Assembly: GCA_034678545.1 (NCBI GenBank)
Contig: JAXDBS010000095.1
Coordinates: forward strand, 62,001 to 126,000
Source of the DNA: UBA5614 sp034678545
Lineage (GTDB): Bacteria > Cloacimonadota > Cloacimonadia > Cloacimonadales > Cloacimonadaceae
Length of the DNA: 64,000 nucleotides
Direction: 5' to 3'
Below the pieces are notes generated by a model. That model was not told the origin of the DNA and searched no databases. It saw only the letters and a list, made by a program, of their open reading frames with translations. This document shows positions 27,007 to 34,859 of the stretch, piece by piece; position 1 is the first letter of the stretch; every line of letters starts with the position of its first letter. The translations under genes were made by a program, and so were the position numbers.

Positions 27007-27587
27007 TACCTGGCTGTCTCGCTTTCCTGCTGCTTCTTGGCGGGGGGAGCCATATCTTCCTTGATCTGATGGAATTCCCTGTCGATCAGTTGTTCCGATT
27101 CCCTGACCAGCAGCGGATCCTTGCCGATCCTTTCCATGAAGGTTTGCAGCTCGGACTTAAACTGCATCAGGAACTGCCTTTTCTGTTCCTTGACTTGAAG
27201 ATACTGATGTTCCAAGACGCTCAGGTATTGCTTGGCTTCCTGGATGGCGCGTTTGGCTTTGATCTCGGCTTCCTTGATGATATTTTCCGCTTCCTTTTTG
27301 GCGTTGGCAATGATGTCGGCCTTGGTCTTCTCGGCAAATACGAGGGTGCGGCTGATCAGTTCCTCCCTCCGTTTCAGGTCGTCCACCGCTTGCGAGGCGT
27401 GGGCGGCCTCCTGTCTTACTTCCTGCCGCAGCTGCTGCTGGCGGTGTGCCTCGCGTTCCTGGGTTTTGTTGAGATCCTCGATCTCACGGGCCAGCGTTTC
27501 GAGGTAAGCTCTGACTTCCTTCTTTTTGTATCCGCCCAGAGCCCCGGAGAATTCCTGGTGTCTGATATCAATGGGATTCAATGGCAT
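27006..27587 (-). CDS. DivIVA-domain coiled-coil protein
   Basis: 193 residues from ATG 27587 with GGAGG four bases upstream; the TTG at 27602 is less likely. N-terminal DivIVA motif NPIDIRHQEFSGALGGYKKKEVRAYLETLA (residues 4-33), then a long coiled coil to about 170, Glu/Lys/Gln-rich. Family members sit at curved membrane or poles and organise growth or division. In Gram-negative relatives the role is not well known. Between yggT and punA, in an operon with yggT, a common pairing with cell-division-linked genes. Confidence 0.85.
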   Translation of the reverse strand: MPLNPIDIRHQEFSGALGGYKKKEVRAYLETLAREIEDLNKTQEREAHRQQQLRQEVRQEAAHASQAVDDLKRREELISRTLVFAEKTKADIIANAKKEAENIIKEAEIKAKRAIQEAKQYLSVLEHQYLQVKEQKRQFLMQFKSELQTFMERIGKDPLLVRESEQLIDREFHQIKEDMAPPAKKQQESETAR

Positions 27588-27605
27588 GTGTCCTCCAAGC
27601 AATTA

Positions 27606-27866
27606 TCAGATGGGACTCAATAGCCCCAATAGTAGTTTTTTCAACACAAGGTCTATCAGTAGGATTGCTATCACAGGCGATATGTCTATACCCTGCAGCG
27701 GAATTATCCTTCGGATCGGGCCGAGCACAGGTTCGGTGACTGAGATCAAAAACCTGTAAAACTGGTTGCGCCGGTTGGGACTGAACCACGACATGATGGC
27801 CCGGACCAGAATTATGATGGTGTAGATGTCCAGGAGTCTTACGGTAAGCATTACAAGTCCGTTCAT
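27606..27866 (-). CDS. YggT family membrane protein
   Basis: 86 residues, two membrane spans (about 5-25 and 64-84) with the YggT family motif NPLLRR-like segment EPVLGPIRRIIP and DISPVIAILLI. Family is widespread, often beside divIVA/sepF-type genes, and linked to osmotic or cell-envelope functions. The DivIVA gene lies directly downstream. Confidence 0.85.
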   Translation of the reverse strand: MNGLVMLTVRLLDIYTIIILVRAIMSWFSPNRRNQFYRFLISVTEPVLGPIRRIIPLQGIDISPVIAILLIDLVLKKLLLGLLSPI

Positions 27867-27882
27867 GTGATGTGCCGGCCTA

Positions 27883-28443
27883 TCAGTCGAGGATTTCGTG
27901 GCAGTTGCGGCAGCGGGCCTCGTAGGCTTCAGTGGAACCTACCAGGATCTGTTCCCCGCTGTGAACTGTCCTTTGGGTGCGGTTGGCAGGATTGCCGCAT
28001 TTAAGGCAAATGGCCAGATTTTTGGTAACGTATTCCGCTATTGCCATCAGTTGCGGCATACAGCCGAATGGCTTTCCCCTGTAGTCCTGATCGAGGCCTG
28101 CGACTATTACCCTTATCCCGCGGTCTGCAAGTGCATTGCAGACATCGATCAGGGATGCTTCAAAGAATTGAGCCTCATCTATGGCCACGACTTGGGTATC
28201 TTTTGTAATACGCTCCAAAATCTCCCCCGCCTGTCTGATCGGGATCGAGGGAGCCTGCAGTTGGGAATGTGAAACAATGTTGTTGTCATCGTAGCGGTTG
28301 TCTATCGCCGGTTTGAAGACCAGGATCTTCTGCCTGGCATATTCAGCCCGGTGGATTCTGCGGATAAGCTCTTCCGTCTTGCCGCTGAACATGCTGCCGC
28401 AAATCACTTCGATCCAACCAGTCGGTTGTATGTTAATGTTCAC
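27883..28443 (-). CDS. tdk: Thymidine kinase
   Basis: 186 residues from GTG 28443, chosen because AGGGGAAGG precedes it; upstream in-frame Met lies inside the neighbouring methylase gene. Phosphorylates thymidine in pyrimidine salvage. Walker A GSMFSGKTEELIRRI, Walker B AIDEAQFF, lasso-domain zinc Cys pairs CLKCG and CRNC, and TVHSGEQILVGSTEAYEARC. Type II (bacterial/human TK1-like). Overlaps the 3' end of the trmH gene by 11 bases. Confidence 0.95.
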   Translation of the reverse strand: MNINIQPTGWIEVICGSMFSGKTEELIRRIHRAEYARQKILVFKPAIDNRYDDNNIVSHSQLQAPSIPIRQAGEILERITKDTQVVAIDEAQFFEASLIDVCNALADRGIRVIVAGLDQDYRGKPFGCMPQLMAIAEYVTKNLAICLKCGNPANRTQRTVHSGEQILVGSTEAYEARCRNCHEILD

Positions 28444-29275
28444 TTGCCTTCCCCTGTAACTGTCGCTTTCTTGTCCTGACCAAACTTCCGGCCCGGCCTT
28501 TTTCGTCAACACAAAACCTCCCGGCCATTTCATACAGAGCTATGCCGGTTGCGGTTGCCGCGTTCAGAGATTCCATCCGGTCTGATATCGGGATGCGCAC
28601 TTCCGCATCCAGCAGAGCCCTGATTTCAGGACTGATGCCTCTGCTTTCGGAACCCATGACTATGATCAGTTGTTTACTTTTATCAATTCTAAAGTCTCTC
28701 AAGCTTGAACTGCCGTTGGAGGATAGGCCTGCCTTCAAGGCGTCCTGCCGTTGCAGCCATTCCGGCCCGGCTGTCAGTGACGGCACCCAGAAGACGCTGC
28801 CCAGCGAGGCCCTTATCACTTTGGGTGAGAAGACCTCGCAGCAGTCTTGGGATAATACTACCCCATCCAGGCCAAAGGCTGCGGCACTACGGAAGATCGT
28901 TCCCAGGTTGCCGGGATCCCTTATCCCGTCAAGGTATAAAGCCATTCGGTAGTCCTCAAAGCCAGTGGACGGGATGGCATAAATTCCTAACATGGGCTGC
29001 GGCGTTTCCGTATCTGCCAGCGTTTCCAGCTCATGCGGCCTGGCCAGCAGGATTTTGCACCTCAGGTTAGGTATGGAAAGCGCCTTGGCTATGTCGCCGG
29101 CGATGATTTCCTCCGGGAAAATACCGTTGGCGGCCAGTTGTTCTATCAGGTTGAATCCTTCTGCCAGGGTCTGATTTGATTCCAGGCGGTATTTCTTCTG
29201 TTTCAGTTTTTTCAGTTCGTGCAGGTGGTTCTTGCTCAGTTCTCCCATCCCGGCTCGCGCAGGGGTGTCAGTCAT
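28433..29275 (-). CDS. TrmH/SpoU family RNA 2'-O-methyltransferase
   Basis: 280 residues. N-terminal RNA-binding domain (LKQKKYRLESNQTLAEGFNLIEQ), then the SPOUT methylase with motif 1 DGIRDPGNLGTIFRSAAAFG, motif 2 MGSESRGIS and motif 3 IPISDRMESLNAATATGIALYE. Transfers methyl from SAM to a ribose of rRNA or tRNA; the exact target cannot be told. An unusual basic C-terminal tail (from about 258) follows. Start overlaps the upstream small gene by eight bases. Confidence 0.9.
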   Translation of the reverse strand: MTDTPARAGMGELSKNHLHELKKLKQKKYRLESNQTLAEGFNLIEQLAANGIFPEEIIAGDIAKALSIPNLRCKILLARPHELETLADTETPQPMLGIYAIPSTGFEDYRMALYLDGIRDPGNLGTIFRSAAAFGLDGVVLSQDCCEVFSPKVIRASLGSVFWVPSLTAGPEWLQRQDALKAGLSSNGSSSLRDFRIDKSKQLIIVMGSESRGISPEIRALLDAEVRIPISDRMESLNAATATGIALYEMAGRFCVDEKGRAGSLVRTRKRQLQGKASEH

Positions 29276-29561
29276 TGGCCAGCTCGATTCTCAGTTGCAG
29301 GATGTCATTCAGGTAGCGGGGATCCAGGCCCGGCTGGACCGCGATCAACATCATCGCGGGCATTTCGCCTTCGAAGATGATACTGTTGTGGCTGTATACG
29401 CAGGTCTTTTTATTCAGGAACCGCTCGTCCGGATACAGGAAAATGTTGCCGGTTTCGTCCTTCTTCAGCGTGAAGCTGGACGCGAAGAAAATGTCATCCA
29501 GCTCATACTGCTGCAGAAGCTCGAAATAAAAAGCGTCATCCCGGTTGTCTTGCTCGTTCAT
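29268..29561 (-). CDS. Small unknown acidic protein
   Basis: 97 residues from ATG 29561, preceded by GAGGGAAAAA; a longer frame from 29600 lacks support. No signal peptide, membrane span or known motif. N-terminal half acidic and aromatic, then a region with a beta-like pattern (SFTLKKDETGNIFLYPDERFLN). Stop overlaps the trmH start. Function unknown. Confidence 0.55.
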   Translation of the reverse strand: MNEQDNRDDAFYFELLQQYELDDIFFASSFTLKKDETGNIFLYPDERFLNKKTCVYSHNSIIFEGEMPAMMLIAVQPGLDPRYLNDILQLRIELAND

Positions 29562-29696
29562 TTTTGGTTTTTCCCTCGTTGCTGCATGGTTCCAAAACAC
29601 GGCACCCGTTTATCCTGTCAAGCGGAGATCAGGTTGCCGTTTTGACTTCGAATTCTTCCTCTTTCGCATAGCTTTGCCAATATGTCAGATAAGCAG

Positions 29697-29802
29697 TTAT
29701 CCACAAATCCGGTGGATATCGCCTTTTTTGCATCATACTGATATGCTTTGAGTTACATCCAACTCCAACCGGCCCGTCCAAGTTATCCACAAGTTATCCA
29801 CC
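29697..29802. other. Cluster of DnaA boxes
   Basis: Two perfect consensus DnaA boxes TTATCCACA (29697-29705 and 29783-29791) and one 8-of-9 match TTATCCACC (29794-29802), all in the same orientation; the last two are spaced exactly 11 bases. No AT-rich unwinding region and no dnaA gene is in sight, and the rpoBC block would run head-on if this were the origin. Best read as a DnaA-binding site, regulatory or titrating. Confidence 0.6.
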
Positions 29803-29835
29803 CACCGCCGCGGAACGGATAACTGGCTGTAAGGC

Positions 29836-29864
29836 AAAAGAAAAAGGGACAATTACTATCCCTT
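29836..29864 (-). terminator. Terminator after butyrate kinase
   Basis: On the minus strand, AAGGGA pairs with TCCCTT with a nine-base loop and a TTTCTTTT tail, 30 bases after the buk stop. The stem is short but the U-rich tail is good. Confidence 0.6.
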
Positions 29865-29894
29865 CTTCCCGACTCGATAGCTCTGGTGTAATAT

Positions 29895-30974
29895 TTAATA
29901 AGGATAATCCTGCGCGGGCTCGAGGCCTTTGAGCACGCGGACGGCGCCCTGGCTGAGCGCTTCCATTTCCTTTTCTCCCGGATAGACGTGAAAGGACGCG
30001 ATGAATCCGCAGCTCCGTTTGATCTCTTCCACGATCATGGGGTCATAGACCAGTCCGCCGGAGAGGAATATGGCGTCCACCTTGCCGCAGAGCACGGCGG
30101 CGCAGGCCCCGATCTCCTTGGAGATCTGGTAGCACATGGCATCCAGGATCAGTTTTGCTTGCCGGTCTCCCGCTTTGATTCTGTTCTCCACTTCGATGCC
30201 GTTGTCTGTTCCCAGGTAGGCCATCCAGCCGCCGGTCTTGGTCAGGCGCGTGACCAGTTCCTTGTGAGAATATTTTCCGGAGAAGGCGAGCTCCAGCAGG
30301 TCTCCGATTGGGAGTGCCCCGCACCTTTGGGGCGAGAAGGGGCCCATGCCGAGCAGGGCGTTGTTCACGTCCACGATCCTGCCTTCCTTGATGGCCGCCA
30401 CGGAGATGCCGCCGCCCATATGGACGCCGATCATGTTCATGGTGTGGAAGTCCTTGCCCTGTTCGCTGGCCAGCAGCCTGGCGATGTATCTGATGTTGAG
30501 GGCGTGCAGCAGGGACTTGCGTTCGATCTCCGGAATGCCGGAAACGCGGGCGATGTCGTCAAATTCGTCCACCACCACCGGGTCCACGATGTAAGCGGGA
30601 ATGTTGAGTTCGCGCCCTATGGGTTCGGCAATGAAAGCGCCCAGGTTGGAGGCGTGGATCCTGCCCCAGAGGGACGGGTCTTTTAGGTCCCGCAGCATGT
30701 TGGGGCTGATCTTCATGGTGCCTCCGCCGACCGGCCTGACCAGGCCTCCGCGGCCTACGACAGCGTGCAGGCTTTCCGGGGCTACATTGTTTTCCCGCAT
30801 GGCCTCCATCACCAGTTCCTTGCGGTATTCATACTGCTCCAGGATGCCGCCGTACCTATCCAGTTCGGCCGGGTCGTGGCGCAGGGTTTTTTCAAATACG
30901 GGGGACTCGTCGTCGTAGACTGCGATTTTGGTTGAAGTGGAACCGGGATTGATGGCTAGAACTCGATACGTCAT
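29895..30974 (-). CDS. buk: Butyrate kinase
   Basis: 359 residues from ATG 30974, preceded by AGGAAGGA; the longer frame from 31013 lacks a good site. Converts butyryl-phosphate and ADP to butyrate and ATP (or the reverse). ASKHA kinase fold with N-terminal VLAINPGSTSTKIAVYDD, VGRGGLVRPVGGGTM, NMIGVHMGGGISVAAIKEGRIVDVNNALLGMGPFSPQR and FLSGGLVYD. Length and signatures match butyrate rather than acetate kinase. No phosphotransbutyrylase is beside it. It may serve branched-chain or butyrate fermentation. Confidence 0.92.
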   Translation of the reverse strand: MTYRVLAINPGSTSTKIAVYDDESPVFEKTLRHDPAELDRYGGILEQYEYRKELVMEAMRENNVAPESLHAVVGRGGLVRPVGGGTMKISPNMLRDLKDPSLWGRIHASNLGAFIAEPIGRELNIPAYIVDPVVVDEFDDIARVSGIPEIERKSLLHALNIRYIARLLASEQGKDFHTMNMIGVHMGGGISVAAIKEGRIVDVNNALLGMGPFSPQRCGALPIGDLLELAFSGKYSHKELVTRLTKTGGWMAYLGTDNGIEVENRIKAGDRQAKLILDAMCYQISKEIGACAAVLCGKVDAIFLSGGLVYDPMIVEEIKRSCGFIASFHVYPGEKEMEALSQGAVRVLKGLEPAQDYPY

Positions 30975-31166
30975 GCATTCCTTCCTCTGATTATTTTTTG
31001 AATCCATCTTCATTTTCGGTTGATTTTGTCAACAGGAAAACCTCTGCCCTGCCGGTTATTTTAACCCCTGGAAAAACCAACTGGCGGCTTGACAATCTGG
31101 CGGCATTCAGATTTTCAGGATTTGTAATGATTATGCTGAAAAGCCCTGTACCTGAATGAGGAAATT

Positions 31167-31643
31167 ATGAACGACAGACCCACCTGGCAGAAATACTTCA
31201 TGGAAATGGCTTTCCTGGCCTCGCAGCGGAGCACCTGCCTGCGGCGCAAGGTTGGGGCCGTTCTGGTTCGCGATAACCAGATCCTTTCCACCGGCTACAA
31301 CGGCAGTCCCAAGAACATCGCCCACTGCAACGAAACCGGCTGCCTGCGGGAAAAACTGAATGTCCCCGCGGGAGAAAAGCACGAGCTCTGCCGCGGCGTC
31401 CATGCCGAACAAAACGCCATCATCCAGTGCGCCATCAACGGCAGTTCCACCCGCCAGGCTGTGCTCTACTGCACAAACCAGCCCTGCAGCATCTGCGCCA
31501 AGCTCATCATCAACGCCGAGATCAAAACCGTTTACGTAGCTCAAAGCTATCCTGATAAGCTGGCTGAGAATATGTTTGAGGAAGCCGGCGTGGAGATGAT
31601 CAGCTATGACAGCGAGACCGGCGGGATGACCCGGCTCACCTGA
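31167..31643 (+). CDS. dCMP/cytidine deaminase family protein
   Basis: 158 residues. Deaminates dCMP to dUMP, the likely activity given the ComEB-like pattern; RNA-editing or riboflavin roles are less likely. Zinc motifs CRGVHAEQNAI and CTNQPCSICAKLI, and GYNGSPKNIAHCNETGCLRE, typical of dCMP deaminases. GAGGAAATT before the ATG. Short intergenic promoter region of about 190 bases divides it from buk, which runs the other way. Confidence 0.9.
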   Translation: MNDRPTWQKYFMEMAFLASQRSTCLRRKVGAVLVRDNQILSTGYNGSPKNIAHCNETGCLREKLNVPAGEKHELCRGVHAEQNAIIQCAINGSSTRQAVLYCTNQPCSICAKLIINAEIKTVYVAQSYPDKLAENMFEEAGVEMISYDSETGGMTRLT

Positions 31644-31687
31644 ACGGGCTGACGCGCCGGGATTTATTCTTGTCTGTTTGGCAAAAG

Positions 31688-32524
31688 TTATTTCTTCTTT
31701 TTGACGGCTGACGCCAGCCCTTTTCTGATCTCGTCCCGCAGCTTCTTGGCTTCCTTGGCGGCGGTTTCGGCGAAGGAAGCGGAGTTGTCCTGAAAGATGA
31801 TCCCGCGCGAGGAATTGACCAGCACATTGGGTTCCCTGCCTGATCTGATAGCGTTCAACAGCACGGCCTTCAGGTCCCCGCCCTGGGCTCCGATGCCCGG
31901 GATCAGGAAGATCTGGTCCGGCAATAAACTGCGCAGTTCGGCCAGATGCTCCGGATGCGTTGCGCCCGCCACAGCGCCGAGTTGCTTGGGATTGTACTTG
32001 GCTATCCAGTTCGCGATGTCCCTAAACAGTTCCTTCTTGATCAAAAATTCCGAGGCGGACGGGTTGGAGGTCAGCGCCAGGGCAAAGGCGAAGTTCTTTT
32101 CGTCATTGAGCAGGGCGCGGACCGTGTCCTTTCCCATCAGCGGGTTGAGCGTAATGGCGTCGCAGCCCAACTCGTCGAAATAAGCTGCCAGATAAGCTTC
32201 CATCGTGTTCCCGATATCCCCGGCCTTGCAGTCCAGGATGATCGGGATGTCCTGCGGAACGGCGTTGATGGTCAGCTTGAGAGCTTCCAGCCCCCGGTAG
32301 CCCGCGGCCAGGTAAAAAGCCAGATTCGCCTTGTAGGCGCAGGCCAGGGTCGCGGTTGATTCGATGATCGCCCGGTTGAAGGTGTAGATCGGGTTCTTAT
32401 CCCCGCGCAGGCAGCGGGGCAGCCTCTTCAGTTCGGGATCCAAACCTACGCAGAGGAACGATTCCTTGCTGCGCCAGGCTTTCTGATACTTAGTCCAAAA
32501 GGATTTTGACCGAATCCTCGCCAT
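31688..32524 (-). CDS. pyrF: Orotidine-5'-phosphate decarboxylase (type 2)
   Basis: 278 residues. Last step of UMP synthesis. Type 2 PyrF features: CVGLDPEL, the catalytic LDCKAGDIGNTMEAYLAAYF segment with Lys and Asp, ALTSNPSASEF, and VAGATHPEHLAELRSLLPDQIFLIPGIGAQGG. Start overlaps the 3' end of pyrR by 35 bases with a GAGGA ribosome site inside pyrR. Ends in a Lys-rich tail. Confidence 0.94.
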   Translation of the reverse strand: MARIRSKSFWTKYQKAWRSKESFLCVGLDPELKRLPRCLRGDKNPIYTFNRAIIESTATLACAYKANLAFYLAAGYRGLEALKLTINAVPQDIPIILDCKAGDIGNTMEAYLAAYFDELGCDAITLNPLMGKDTVRALLNDEKNFAFALALTSNPSASEFLIKKELFRDIANWIAKYNPKQLGAVAGATHPEHLAELRSLLPDQIFLIPGIGAQGGDLKAVLLNAIRSGREPNVLVNSSRGIIFQDNSASFAETAAKEAKKLRDEIRKGLASAVKKKK

Positions 32525-33026
32525 CTGTTTCCTCGAATGCTACTTTGATTATTTCGTTTTTGGAGGTGGGCACGTTTTTGCCCACGTAGTCAGCCTTGAT
32601 GGGCAACTCCCGGTGTCCGCGGTCCACCAGCACTGCCAGCTGGATCTGTTTGGGCCGCCCGAAGTCCAGTAGGGCGTCTATGGCGGCGCGCACCGTCCTG
32701 CCGGTAAACAGTACGTCGTCCGTTAATACTATGATAGCATCGTCCATCTCGAAATCGATCGAACTGCCCTTGATCACAGGCTGATGCGAAATCGTGCTCA
32801 GGTCGTCCCGGTAAAGCGTGATGTCGATTATCCCGACCGGGATATCCACATTTTCAATCATCTTCAGATAACTGGCGATCCTTTCCGCCAGCGGCACGCC
32901 CCGGCTGCGGATGCCCACCAGCCGGATCTTCTCCAGGCCCTTGTTCTGCTCAATTATCTCGTGCGCCATGCGCCGGACGGTCCGTTCCATGTGGGCCTTA
33001 TCCATGATGATGCTTTTGACCGGCAT
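32490..33026 (-). CDS. pyrR: PyrR bifunctional regulator / uracil phosphoribosyltransferase
   Basis: 178 residues from ATG 33026 with GGGAGG five bases before it. PRTase fold with PRPP-binding loop IIVLTDDVLFTGRTVRAAIDALLDFGRP and LVGIRSRGVPLAERI. In Gram-positive bacteria PyrR attenuates pyr mRNA and can salvage uracil; Gram-negative relatives often keep the enzyme but little leader regulation. The leader here is only about 30 bases, too short for an attenuator. Co-transcribed with pyrF. Confidence 0.92.
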   Translation of the reverse strand: MPVKSIIMDKAHMERTVRRMAHEIIEQNKGLEKIRLVGIRSRGVPLAERIASYLKMIENVDIPVGIIDITLYRDDLSTISHQPVIKGSSIDFEMDDAIIVLTDDVLFTGRTVRAAIDALLDFGRPKQIQLAVLVDRGHRELPIKADYVGKNVPTSKNEIIKVAFEETDGEDSVKILLD

Positions 33027-33063
33027 CAAAGCCTCCCTCAGCAGTCCTTTTTTATAATAATCA

Positions 33064-33092
33064 AGTATATTTAAAAGATTGCCTGACGTCAA
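33064..33092 (-). promoter_or_regulatory. Sigma70-like promoter for pyrR-pyrF
   Basis: On the minus strand: TTGACG (33092-33087), 17 bases, TATACT (33069-33064). It lies about 38 bases upstream of pyrR ATG. Confidence 0.75.
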
Positions 33093-33240
33093 GTCATTTT
33101 TTGATGTAGATTTATATCTGCTTGCATATATATGCGTTTGCGCTTGCTTCCTGTCCGCTCGTAAAAGTTCCGCCTCTTGTTTATTATTGTTAAATAATTC
33201 AAATCATGCAAGAATTCTGACTTCCACTGCCCTTTCTCTT

Positions 33241-33323
33241 CCCTGCTTGCATTACTTACCCATTACGGACCCATTACGGACTTTATCCGTAATGGGTCCG
33301 TAATGCCAGCAGGGGCGAAGGCG
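33241..33323. repeat. Palindromic repeat element, copy 2
   Basis: Same design as 18628-18712. CCCTGCTTGCATTAC at the left; inner arms GGACCCATTACGGAC (33267-33281) and ATCCGTAATGGGTCC (33285-33299), a 14-bp stem with one C/A mismatch at the loop; outer GCATTAC/GTAATGC. Stem base changes from copy 1 are paired (ATA-TAT to TTA-TAA type), which keeps the hairpin. Direct repeat CCCATTACGGA in the left arm. No T-run. Confidence 0.85.
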
Positions 33324-33473
33324 GTTTGGGCAGGCTAAATAAGCGGAAATGGGGAACGGATACGGTCGGTCAGGATAGTACTTGACCGCAAAACACATGA
33401 CGGCAGGATTGCATCAGGCGTAACATGGGAAGGCACTAATGTGCGAAACAAAGAAAACATAAAGCGGGGAAAG

Positions 33474-33875
33474 ATGCCGTTCAGTTTCAAGAAAAGGATC
33501 TATGGTTACGAGTGCGACATTTACGGGCACCTGAACAACGCCAACTACCTGCCCATCCTGGAAGCGGCCCGCAGCGAGGCCTTACAGGATATGGGAATGC
33601 CCGTCCAGAGGCTGCTGGACCTGGATTGGCACATCTATATCCGGCGGTTTGAACTGGATTACATCAAGGCAGTCCGGCTTGAGGATATCATAGAAGTGAA
33701 AAGCTTTGTAATGGCTCTGACGAAGGTCACAGGCGAGTGGCGCCAGGAGATCTATAACTCTGCGGGAGAGCTGTGCTTCCGGGCTGTTCTGTCAGCCATC
33801 TTTGCCCATCGTGGCAAACCGGCGCGGCTGGTTCCTGAGATCTACGATTTATTTGCCCGCTATGTCGAAAAGTAA
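33474..33875 (+). CDS. YbgC-type acyl-CoA thioesterase (hotdog fold)
   Basis: 133 residues from ATG 33474, with GCGGGGAAAG before it; an in-frame GTG at 33441 is an alternative. Contains DIYGHLNNANYLPILEAARSEALQDMG, the YbgC/4HBT active-site pattern with Asp and His, then a single hotdog domain to the end. Hydrolyses acyl-CoA or acyl-ACP; in other Gram-negatives ybgC sits with tol-pal. Preceded by a gene-poor stretch (33027-33473) that holds the pyrR promoter and the second palindrome. Confidence 0.88.
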   Translation: MPFSFKKRIYGYECDIYGHLNNANYLPILEAARSEALQDMGMPVQRLLDLDWHIYIRRFELDYIKAVRLEDIIEVKSFVMALTKVTGEWRQEIYNSAGELCFRAVLSAIFAHRGKPARLVPEIYDLFARYVEK

Positions 33876-33882
33876 ATGATGA

Positions 33883-34845
33883 TCAGGTCTGCCGGGTGTC
33901 CTCAAACCAGCGGATGAAGCTGCGCAGGCCTTCCCGGAACGTCCACTTCGGATCGTAATTAAGTTCGGCCCGGCTGCGCGTGAGGTCGGCGCAGGTGTAG
34001 GGCACGTCACCCGGCTGCAGGGGATGCCACTGCAGCGCGGCCTGCCTGCCGCTGGCGGCTTCCAGTTCGTAGATCATGTCCAGCAGTTGGACAGGTCTGG
34101 CTTCCCCCAGATTAAAAACGGCGTAACCGGAATGGGTCTGCACATATTCGACAGCGCCCATGACACCGTCGATTGTATCATCTATGTATGTGTAATCGCG
34201 GCAGGTGCTGCCGTCGCCAAAGACTGGCAAAGGCTTTCCGCCGTAGAGCAGGGAGGCGAATTTATGAATGGCCAGGTCGGGTCGTTGGCGCGGGCCATAC
34301 ACCGTGAAGAAGCGCAGGCAAACCACGGAAATGCCTAGTTCCCTTTGCCAGAGCTGCGCCAAGACTTCACCCGCGCGCTTGGTTTCGGCATAGGGCGATT
34401 CCGGTTTGCCCAAGTCGTCGTTCTCGCGGAAAGCGCCGCCCTGCTTGCTCCCGTAGACGGAAGAGGAGGAGGCAGATACCAGCCGTTTCACCCCGTGCTG
34501 CTGACAGGCGAGCAGAACCTTGTGGGTTCCCATGATATTGACCTCGGCATATAACTCCGGCTCCAAAATGGAAGGCCTCACGCCGGCCATGGCGGCCAGG
34601 TGGACGATCAGACCGATTTCATGTTCAGAGAAGCATTTATCCAGATCGTTGATGTCGCGGACGTCGCCTTCGACCAGGCGGAAATCCGGATGGTCAATGA
34701 TGCCGGCCAGGTTGGTCCGCTTGATCTGCGGATCGTAAAAGGAATGAAAATTATCGAGGCAGACCACCCGGTGGCCGGACGCGACCAGGCGCTCGCAGAG
34801 ATGCGAACCGATGAAACCCGCGCCGCCCGTGACCAGGATGTTCAT
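33883..34845 (-). CDS. NAD-dependent nucleotide-sugar epimerase (SDR, UDP-glucuronate 4-epimerase-like)
   Basis: 320 residues. Rossmann motif TGGAGFIGSHL near the N-terminus, SSSSVYGS with the catalytic Ser, and YAETK with catalytic Tyr and Lys. LRFFTVYGPRQRPDLAIHKF resembles UDP-glucuronate 4-epimerases; UDP-glucose 4-epimerase cannot be excluded. Makes a sugar nucleotide for cell-surface polysaccharide. Downstream of murA with a 14-base gap, so cell-wall and surface-sugar genes share an operon. Confidence 0.88.
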   Translation of the reverse strand: MNILVTGGAGFIGSHLCERLVASGHRVVCLDNFHSFYDPQIKRTNLAGIIDHPDFRLVEGDVRDINDLDKCFSEHEIGLIVHLAAMAGVRPSILEPELYAEVNIMGTHKVLLACQQHGVKRLVSASSSSVYGSKQGGAFRENDDLGKPESPYAETKRAGEVLAQLWQRELGISVVCLRFFTVYGPRQRPDLAIHKFASLLYGGKPLPVFGDGSTCRDYTYIDDTIDGVMGAVEYVQTHSGYAVFNLGEARPVQLLDMIYELEAASGRQAALQWHPLQPGDVPYTCADLTRSRAELNYDPKWTFREGLRSFIRWFEDTRQT

Positions 34846-34859
34846 GCTGACGGCAGCTG

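Noticed and set aside
29697..29802. Chromosomal origin
   Set aside because: No dnaA, dnaN or gidA nearby, no AT-rich unwinding region, and rpoBC would be transcribed head-on to the left fork.
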